DNA of 64,000 bases from Plasmodium coatneyi (Eukaryota; Apicomplexa; Aconoidasida; Haemosporida; Plasmodiidae): the NCBI RefSeq assembly GCF_001680005.1, contig NC_033569.1, forward strand, positions 496,001 through 560,000, read 5' to 3'. Positions within the stretch are counted from its first letter, which is position 1; each line of letters starts with the position of its first letter. Shown here piece after piece: positions 55,730-64,000 of the stretch. The position numbers and the translations under genes were made by a program. Below the pieces are notes generated by a model that ran no database searches, was not told the DNA's origin, and saw nothing but the letters and a program-made list of their open reading frames with translations.

Positions 55730-56912
55730 TGTGGACACCGCGGGTTAGTATATCTGTGCAGGGGTCTCTCTGTGGGCGTTATACGAATGTAACTACGTAT
55801 GTACGTACGTATGTATGCACATATGTATGCATGTATGTACGTATGTATATCCACTCGATTCCTCTACTGCGCGCGTGCGGAGGGCTCCCGAATGCCGCTT
55901 TTAAAGCATGGCCTCGGAAGGTTCACCAATTTTTGATTCAAAATGTGAAGAAAAATATATGAAAAAAATAAAACAGAAAAAAAAAAAGCACACCTAGCAA
56001 ATTTTCAAAGCGTTTATATGGAACAACCGAGATAATTCATGTGTTTAATCATGCCACATCCCCACTTTTCTCTTGCGGAGCATGCCACAATTCAATTCGC
56101 ACTAAAAAAAAAAAAAAAAAAAAAAAAAAAATGTGTGCACTCTCCCGTGCGCGTACTCAATACAGATATGGTATACTTTACGCGCATGTGTGCTTAAGCC
56201 ATTGCGCCCGTGGAGGCGTATATAGGCATATGTATATGTTTTTTTTTTTTTTTTTTTCTTTTCTCTAAACTTTTTGCCCCTTTGCGGCACTTGCCAGAGA
56301 TTGGCAACATATTCGCGCGCGGCACCTTTCAAGATAAACAAGTACTTTAAATTATGCCCATAAAAAAAGGCGAAAAACACAATTTGGCATCTACATTGGA
56401 CAAACATTTATGGTTAGATGATAATGCTGCCTGAAAGGGGTGTTCCCTTGAAATGGATGCATACGCTGGGGAAAACACCAATGGAAGATTCCGCCCCTTC
56501 TGTTGGGGAATTATTCTTTTCACAGTTGCTGGTGTACCCTACACACCCATACACACACACGGATGCCGGCAATATTGCGTCACCTCCTTTTTTTCGGCGA
56601 CAAAATGATGAACTCGTTGTGATACATAGGTACATTTTTTAAGATACAAACATAGGATAAAGAAAAGAAAAAAAACAAAAAAAAAAAGGGGAAAAATCAC
56701 AATCGTAAGGAAGAAATTATTAAACATAATGCCCTATATAATAATTTCTGTTCTCATTTTTAATGATACGATAATACCTACCACGGTTATATCAAAGTGT
56801 GTTTTGTAATAAATGATGATCTAAATATATACAATTCCTTTATCATACACAGACACACATTTCCTCTTCCATTTGGACTTGTCGTTCGAAAGGATCTACA
56901 TTTAATGTTACA
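55730..56912. other. Junction between core genes and the kir locus
   Basis: Contains a GTAT microsatellite just upstream of RFC4, an A run at about 56103-56130 and T run near 56240. From about 56630 on the sequence turns AT-rich like the kir region. No supported gene. Confidence 0.55.
55795..55850. repeat. TACG/TATG tetranucleotide repeat
   Basis: An imperfect GTAC/GTAT microsatellite upstream of RFC4. Confidence 0.75.
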
Positions 56913-59179
56913 TCATATACGTCCATAACTAAGATTTCTTGAGTTCTGTTGTCTTTGTAGTTGTCTTCTATTATTTGCTCTTTCCTTTCTGGGTGTTGTA
57001 GTATACGGGACGGAATGTACTGTAGTAGAATCAAACGTGGAACCGTCCATTGTGGATGTGTCCGCTGTTGAATAATCTGTTAAAGAATCAATGTGGTGAC
57101 GTCTAGGGGATCTCTTTTTTCTTGTGCTGCTGTTTCTTCCAAAAGTGTTTCCAAAGAAGTTGTTGCTTATCAAAGAAGGTAAGGAAGTGTACTGAAGGGA
57201 AGTAATGAAGGAAGAAAGGAAGGGCGGGAATAAGGGTGTTGTGGACATGTCTGCCACTTATATATAACATGGCCCACTTGTTATATTAGTTGTTAATAAG
57301 AATAATGTTCATTAATTGTATTATGTATGGGAGTGAACATGCACCTTGACTGTGCACCCTAAGCGCAGAAATGATGAATATATATTTTTTTTTTTTTCCC
57401 CTCCCCCTTTTAAAAAATATTATAAACGGATATATTTGTGTGTATATTATTCTAATGTTGTATGTATATAATGTGCATTAGTAATTATGTAAGTACTTAC
57501 CTTGTATAGGAAAAATCCAACTGCTGTTGGTAGTGCTATTGCTGCTGCAGCAGAGGATATGGCGACTGGGATGTTTGTACAATCTGATGTGTGTTTTAAT
57601 TTGCACTTTAATTGTAGTAGTTCATCATAATTACGTTCCTTAGCCATGTTATTGAATTCTTGACACCATTTTTCATCCTTATCTCCCACACATTGTCCTT
57701 CCATATATTTATAGGCAAAAAGAGCACCGTCAAGATATGTAGAATATTCTCCATTAGTACAATTAGAGTCGGAAGTTTGGGGATTTTCTATGCATTTTTT
57801 TATAGATGTATAATCCTGGGTGTAGTTGTATATTCTTTTCATCCTTCGGTAGATTTCATGGCTAATGTTTGGGTATTCATTCTCACACTTATCTCCAATA
57901 TTCAGGTCCTTCAATTTGTCGTATATGGCTTTCATAATGGACGCAAAGTCCCTGTTCAATTCACTTGTTGTGCTTAACGAAGTCTCTAACCAGTAGTAGA
58001 AAAAATGGCAGTGATCCTCCTTACTGGACAAATTGTTTATTCCTATTTTAGGTATGTAACACCAGGCTTTTACAATGTTATCAGCATACTGCTTAGTATT
58101 ATTATCTTTCTCCAACTTCGCTTTCACTTCTGTAGAATCATCAGTACAGGCATCTTCTATTTGATCGAACTCACAGTATATTCTTTTGGAAGGTAGTTTA
58201 TATGGACATATTTCCTATATAATGTAAGTAAGGAGGAATATATGCATATATGTATTCTTTACCTGCTTGTTACATCGTACTTGAAGTTTTATTTACACAA
58301 TATTTAACTATCCACTCTGAATAAGAAGTAACGAACCTGTAGTGATGGTTTAACTTTTTGCTTTAATGTTTCCGCTGTAGGATACGATGTGCATGTTAAT
58401 TTTAATGGTTTCGGAATATTAGTTCTACTATCACCACCCCTACCATTGAATTTATTATTAAATTCCGCACAGAATGGATCACTGGAATTACTCCGGCACG
58501 TCGAACTTACTTCACTGTAGGCTGCATCAAGTTTCTTAAGGTAGTTACCATATTTCTTAGTGCAGTTACCCCCAGCGCCTTTCAGCAGTTCCTGTATCTC
58601 CCCTTGGTCATGCCAGTAGTCAAATATTGTTTTCCTCTCTTTGAAAGTACTTATATTAATATTATCAGCATCCAATAATGTACACCCATATTTATTGAGA
58701 AAGTCCTCCAATGCAGTTGTGACTCCCTGTGCATCTCCGGAGAATGAGCCATCCTCGACTTCCTTAACTAACTTGTCAGCAACCCAGTAATAAAGAAAAT
58801 TACACACATCCTTAGATGGTGTACCCCCTGTCCTTCTTTGGCATATACAACAGCAGCCACTTATAATCTTCTCCGTTTGGTCACTAATAGTGGAGCACTT
58901 TCCCAGTGCACTTTGCAACGCCTGCTTGAATTCATCATTACATTCATCACATTCATTGCAGCCTGTTTCAAATTTACTATAAAAATCTCTATATGACGTT
59001 AATTTCATTAAATCATCCTCCTATGAAGGTAATTGAGTGGAATATATGTACGCCCATGCATTCTCTACTTTTATAAAATCGTATATAGAACATTATCTAA
59101 ATAATATTCATATATATCCACTTTTAAATAAAAGGAAAGAACCAACCCCCAGTGTTCCTGCTTCCTCGTCTCCTGTCAT
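56913..59179 (-). CDS. kir: KIR variant antigen with two extracellular modules
   Basis: Four exons fit in phase 0: 59147..59179, 58337..59020, 57501..58214 and 56913..57191, giving 569 residues. Exons 2 and 3 (228 and 238 codons) each have the KIR-type Cys-rich helical layout: a Cys-containing start, an FxYYW block (NFLYYWVADKL; HFFYYWLETSL), YxxYLxxxxxxY (YGNYLKKLDAAY; YSTYLDGALFAY) and C...WCQEFNN or FCAEFNN. Exon 3 ends in a hydrophobic span (VAISSAAAAIALPTAVGFFL) and exon 4 encodes the tail (TADTSTMDGSTFDSTTV, then SVPYTTTPRKE). There is no signal peptide, as usual for KIR. These proteins are exported by P. knowlesi to the infected red cell; function is unproven. Composition is much more AT-rich than in the core genes. 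Confidence 0.88.
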
Positions 59180-60173
59180 GGTGTTCATATGTACCATTAT
59201 ATGTATATAAATAGATTAGTGTAGAGAACTTTTTATGTACTCAATTATATGGAATATACACGTATATTCATAAATATATATACACATATATCCTATATAT
59301 ACATATATATATGTATATACGTACATGTATGGAGTGTATATATCTATATATAACAATTATGCACGCGCCGCCCCTTCTTATGATTACATATAAAAATTGA
59401 ATTTCTATTTCTTCCTAATAATGTGCACAAAGTCACAATTATCCATGTAATCATAATTCATTGTATACATATATGTGCATGCATTAAATCATCATATGTA
59501 TATAAGAACACAACTTTCCCCTTTTATCGAAATTCACATGATACATTATTAATTAGTGTTCTAATTTTGTGCTAAAGGGAATTAATAAAGAAGTTCATAC
59601 CATATATAATATAACTCCCATATATATACACACAGTTCATTCTATCCCTGACCTTCCTATACACATTTAATCATATCCCCTATCCCGCACACATTTATAG
59701 AATGTGGTCAAAGAAGTAGAAAACGGTGCAAAAAAGTGTATTCATTATTTATTAAGAGGAATATACCTGCTTTCAAAATAATATTTAACAATATACTCCA
59801 TCTTCACTTTTAATATCATTCAATAATAATAACTGTTTTCACTTCTCTCCCCCTGCGCTTTTTGTTAGTTTATCATGAACAGGTTATTTATATTAAAAAT
59901 CAGCACCACATTACTTCAAATATTCTCTCTCTATCCCTTCCTCAATGAACATTACACACCCTTCATTCTTTACTTATGTACACATATCTTCATTCATCTT
60001 ACTATTTCTCTTCCTTCCTTGGGTGAGTGTACTGTAAATAACCCATAAATATATATGGAATGCGTACATTAAGCACGAACTGAGGATCCTTCCTCCTAAA
60101 TTCATATTATATTTTACATATTAATACACTTTCACCCATTATACAAATTTTATATGTTCATTATGGTTATCAG

Positions 60174-60545
60174 GCTTTAGAATTCAGGGTTATGCGTTTA
60201 GGCTTCAGGGCCTAGGTTTATAGGTTTAGGCTTCAGGATTTAGGGTTTACGGTTTCAGGCTTCACGGTTTAGGGATTATGGTTTAGGGTTTCTTGTTTTA
60301 TAGTTCAGGATTCAGGTTTTAGGGTCCCAGGGTTTACAGTTTAGGGTTCAGGGTTTAGGGTTCAGGGTTAGGGTTTAGGATTTAGGGTTTAGAGCTCAGA
60401 GTTTAGCTTTCTGGGTTTTAGCTTCAGGGTTCAGGGTTTAGACTTCAGGGTTTAGGGTTCAGGATTTAGGCTTGATGCTTTAGGGTTCAGGGTTTAGCTT
60501 TGAGGTTTTAGGTTTTAGGATTTACGTTTCAGGTTCTATGTGAAT
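60174..60545 (+). repeat. Interstitial telomere-like repeats, TTTAGGG/TTCAGGG orientation
   Basis: About 370 bases made almost entirely of degenerate heptads read as TTTAGGG or TTCAGGG on the plus strand, with the most regular part near 60340-60395. The Plasmodium telomere repeat is TT(T/C)AGGG. Internal copies linked to variant-antigen genes are a described feature of P. knowlesi. Confidence 0.95.
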
Positions 60546-60605
60546 TGGAAGTGAAGTATTGTACGTCAGAGCTTAGGCGCATACACTTAAGGATAAACAG
60601 TGACA

Positions 60606-60950
60606 ATGTGCCCTAAACTCCTAACACCAAAACCCTAAGGTGTTAACGCTAAATATTGAGAGCTAACCCTTAAAACCCCGAATACTGAATTCTAAAGGCT
60701 ATTCGCTAAACCCCGAAACCCGGAACGCTAAACTCTAAACTTTAAAACCCTAAAACTCTGAAAGCTAAGGTATAAATAGTGATCCATGAGCCTGAACCCT
60801 AGACACGTAACCCTGAACCCTAAATCCTGAAGACTAAACCCTATACCTGAGCCCTAAACCGGAACCCTAAACCTTTAACCCTGAAACCCTAAAGTCTGAA
60901 CCCTTAACTCTAAGCCCTGAACCCTAAAGAATGAACCATAAAGATTGAAG
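60606..60950 (-). repeat. Interstitial telomere-like repeats, CCCTAAA/CCCTGAA orientation
   Basis: About 345 bases of the same degenerate heptads on the opposite strand, starting 60 bases after the first array ends. The plus strand therefore reads TTTAGGG-type then CCCTAAA-type, a head-to-head arrangement. Confidence 0.95.
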
Positions 60951-61900
60951 CTTCTCTTCCCTGTGTGTTCTCATAACAGAAAAGAAGAAAAGGAAAAGTA
61001 ATGTAAGATGTAGAATACAAGATGAAATTAAAGGAAAAAAAGGTAATCTTAGATGGAGGAATGTATATATTTCGTGTGTAGGTGAGTTAAAATATAACTA
61101 ATAAAATTGGAAGAACGAAATAAGGAGAAAAATTGCTATTATTAAGTAGTCATATATGAAGAAAGGGGGGAAGGCTGTGGTGCAAAATGTTCTTAGAAAA
61201 GATGTATACATATTTTTCTTCTCTCTCATATATAATACTTATCTAATTCCTCTTTTTTTCTTTCATTCTTAATGTGTAAATTTTATAGATATATGTGTGC
61301 TCCTATTCCACTACGTATTCATAAATGTGGAAATTACGGAAGGAAGGAAAAAAAAATGTGCATATAAGAACTATACTATGTATGTCAACAATTTTTAATT
61401 ATTACTTAAAAAAGCAGAAGAGAATAAATTTTGAATAAATATGGAATTTGCTGCTTAAAGGGGATTAGTGCCATTATGATGTGTACCATAATGAATGGAA
61501 TTGAATAATGACACGATATTTCGGGTAAACGCCTATGAATGACTAATGTAGTGATTAATTACAGAGTGTATAGGTATTAAGCGTATAGATACTAAGTGTA
61601 TAAGAAGTTTGTTTTTTTCATTTTTTTTTTTTTTTCAATTCTGTTGTTTTAATATACCTACTCATAATTCTACTTTCAACTATGTGTATATGATGAATTA
61701 ATGTGCATATGATGAGTTAATGTATATGCGTATGCATTATCATAATTGCTTTAAAGAATGAATAATGTGTATTAATGGAGGAAATTGAAGTTTAATAGGA
61801 ATAATCATGAAATAGGTGCACATCCACATCTCATATGTACATATGTGTGAAATGTTTTAACAGAAATATATTATATATAAAGGAAAAACACCATGACAAA

Positions 61901-62993
61901 ATGACAGCTGTAAGGAAGAAAGAAAATACAAGTTTCCTTTTAGTGTTTGTTCAAAATGTTTCATGTATATATAATAATGTACATAGTACCTTATGTATAG
62001 TACAATAATAATTTAGAAATATATGAAAATATTCACTTCTATATTTCATTACTTCCTAATTCCATTTTTCGTAGGAGGATCCGGAGCAGAATCACTGCAA
62101 TGTGAGTGATTTACCTTCACAAAAAATATATAACCATTTCAATAATTTCAAGAATGGCAAACATACATGTACGGAAATTACTTCCTGGACAACAGGAATT
62201 GAGAGTATTTTAAATAATAATTTAAATAGCACTGCGTGTGATAAGAAGGAATGTGCAAAGAAAATTGCGGAAGCCTGGTGTTTAATATCTACATTGAATA
62301 TAAAAGAAAATTTGCCATGTAGCAGAATTTGCGATTTCTTTTATTTCTGGTTGGACGATATATTATCTAAAAACTTGAAATGGAGTATTACAAGTGAAAC
62401 TATTATGCCAAAAATCTACAATACATTGGAAGGAAGCTCCAGCGGCAGTCTATGTAGTTACGACACTGTCTACCGTACTATTGGCAAAATGCTTCTCGAA
62501 CGGAGAAAATTAATATTCGATTATTATTATGACTACAGAACTATATGGAACAAACTGAAGGATTGCAGGCCCCCGGAGTGTTCCTGTAAGGGGAAATATG
62601 ATGGCTACTTGAATGGAGCTAAAAGCTCTTATAGCCAAGTAGAGGCAAATTGTGCAACCCTCCCTGATGATGAATACTGTACTAAAATTGTAAATAAGAT
62701 CAAGGATGGTACTATCCCAGAACCATCAAAATTTAAAAATGGAACAGTGCCTGAAGGGAATCCCCCATCTGAAGAAGGGGAAGACGGAGCAAATCTGGAT
62801 AGTTGTTTGAAACAACTGTCTTCAGTAGTTGCTGCATTACCACAGCATAAGGAAATTACAAAGGAAGTAACCTCTACAGCTATAGAAAATCCATCAACCA
62901 CCATTCCTACAGTTGTTTCTTCCGCCGCTGCAGCATTAATAGGACTACCAACAATTGCTGCATTCTTTTTATATAAAGTAATAATTATAATTA

Positions 62994-63030
<37 letters not shown>

Positions 63031-63385
63031 TATATGTAGACATATTCCCATCCCCTTCTGCTTCCACCCTCCCCCTTTTCACAATTTTTAGTATAATCTT
63101 CTACCTTCTTGGATAAGGAGGAACACCCTCCTTGGAAGCAAAAATAGAAACAGAAATAAAAGATCCACTGGACGACACAACTTTGAAGAACTAACAGATT
63201 ATTCAACAGCGGATACATCCACAATGGACTCATCGGAAACAAGTTCCACAATGGACGGTTCCACGTTTGATTCTACTACCGTACGTTCTGTCCCGTATAC
63301 TACAACACCCAGAAGGGAAAGAACAAATAATAAACAACAACAAAGACAACAGATGTCAAGAAATATAAGTTACCAACATATTTAA
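61901..63385 (+). CDS. kir: KIR variant antigen with one extracellular module
   Basis: Three exons fit in phase 0: 61901..61909 (ATG plus two codons, followed by GTAAGG), 62075..62977 and 63092..63385, giving 401 residues. The first exon is the weakest part; the acceptor at 62074 and the frame of exon 2 are clear. Exon 2 has the KIR layout: ICDFFYFWLDDIL, LIFDYYYDY, CKGKYDGYLNGAKSSY, then a Pro/Glu/Gly-rich stalk (PEGNPPSEEGEDGAN) and a hydrophobic span (SSAAAALIGLPTIAAFFLYK). Exon 3 encodes the tail, nearly the same as that of the other kir gene but with an extra copy of the STMD unit (TSTMDSSETSSTMDGSTFD). There is no signal peptide. The (TA)n repeat in intron 2 sits 20 bases after the donor. 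Confidence 0.86.
62997..63028. repeat. TA dinucleotide repeat in kir intron
   Basis: About 16 TA units directly after the end of the extracellular exon of the plus-strand kir gene. Confidence 0.85.
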
Positions 63386-64000
63386 TGTAACATTAAATGG
63401 ATCTCTTGCAGGAGTATAAGTAACGGAGCAGTTTATATATAGTGCGGAGTAAGAATGATATTTCTTTTTTCTTTTTTTTATTCTTTAAAAAGTTACTTTG
63501 TAACTTTTATTTGCTCCTTTTTCTTTTTTTTTTTTTTTTTGCATTGTATGAAAGTGTTTGAATGTTCATTTGTAATCAATATAAGTGGAAGAAAATTTTT
63601 TTTTCCGTTATTGATCTGTTGGTAAATTCCTTTTTACTGAAGATCCAATAGGTTCATTTATTCTGATATATGTTTTAATTTTCATAATTTTTTTTAGTAT
63701 TAATAATTTTTTCTTTTTTCTTAAGGTCCAATTATGGACATATTTGAGAAAAGGTGCTCCTCCAAATTGTGCGAGAATGTTCGCGAGGGTCCGCAAGGGT
63801 CAACAGAGGTTCATTTCGCCCCCCTTCTTTTTTATGTTATACACATCTGTTAGATGCACAGTTCACACAAAACGGGAATAATAGTCCCTGCATAAAAGGG
63901 GAAGGGAAGTTGCGTCTTCCGTTTTATATAATTTAGGTATAATATTAGTCAAAAAAAAAAAATGCCCTAATATAAATTTGTCACACAGAAAAAATTTCCA
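63386..64000. other. Downstream of the plus-strand kir gene, non-coding
   Basis: AT-rich with T runs at about 63525-63540 and 63595. No further kir exon or other gene was recognised up to the end of the window. Confidence 0.6.

Larger units (their letters stand above)
59180..61900. other. AT-rich intergenic region between two divergent kir genes
   Basis: Holds both kir promoters and, in its middle, the two oppositely oriented telomere-like arrays listed separately. At 59240-59350 there is ATATAC-type simple sequence. No coding frame of interest. Confidence 0.7.

Noticed and set aside
54389..55738. Start of RFC4 at the upstream GTG (55738)
   Set aside because: A normal ATG lies three codons downstream, and nuclear genes here use ATG.
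1..64000. CRISPR arrays, insertion sequences, prophage or bacterial operons
   Set aside because: Nothing of the kind is visible; the sequence is a eukaryotic nuclear chromosome.

Overview
The window is a piece of a malaria-parasite chromosome. I infer Plasmodium knowlesi, or a very close simian species such as P. coatneyi. The evidence is eukaryotic genes with short GT-AG introns, mixed base composition with many A/T homopolymers, clearly apicomplexan housekeeping genes, two genes of the KIR variant-antigen type, and an internal island of degenerate telomere-like heptads (TTTAGGG/TTCAGGG), a known oddity of P. knowlesi chromosomes. I could not run any search, so family names rest on motifs I recognise.

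Layout. Positions 1 to about 55.7 kb are a conserved core of single-copy genes on both strands: the end of an unrecognised charged protein; WDR82/Swd2 (2893-4546); an inactive-E2 (FTS/AKTIP-like) protein (5189-6475); a gene-poor 6.6 kb stretch; an ESCRT-III Snf7/CHMP4 gene with eight exons (13092-14745); a coiled-coil protein; a 77-residue protein; an OST5/TMEM258-like membrane protein; SNU23/ZMAT2; syntaxin-16; a small Tim protein; Rab GDI; ribosomal protein eS17; the farnesyltransferase alpha subunit; an unknown basic protein; the flagellar protein DRC4/GAS8; a four-helix membrane protein; a bacterial-type tRNA-guanine transglycosylase; a prefoldin-like (ASDURF-like) small protein; a QSOX-type sulfhydryl oxidase; a membrane-anchored TTC1-like TPR protein; the DBP9/DDX56 helicase; and RFC4. 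From memory, several of these are neighbours on P. falciparum chromosome 12, which should be checked.

From about 56.4 kb to the end, the sequence becomes visibly more AT-rich and turns into a variant-antigen locus. Two kir genes are transcribed away from each other. The left one (minus) has two extracellular-type exons in tandem, the right one (plus) has one, and their intracellular tails are almost the same. Between them lie the telomere-like repeats, reading TTTAGGG-like on the left and CCCTAAA-like on the right, the arrangement expected of two telomeres joined end to end.

Functionally the core holds a loose group of membrane-traffic and prenylation genes (Snf7, syntaxin-16, Rab GDI, farnesyltransferase alpha), RNA and ribosome genes (SNU23, eS17, DBP9, TGT, WDR82), protein-folding genes (small Tim, OST5-like, QSOX, prefoldin-like) and one replication gene (RFC4). 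They are not an operon; most are separated by 0.5-2.5 kb of AT-rich non-coding DNA. Multi-exon models were built by matching splice phases by hand, and all listed models keep the frame.
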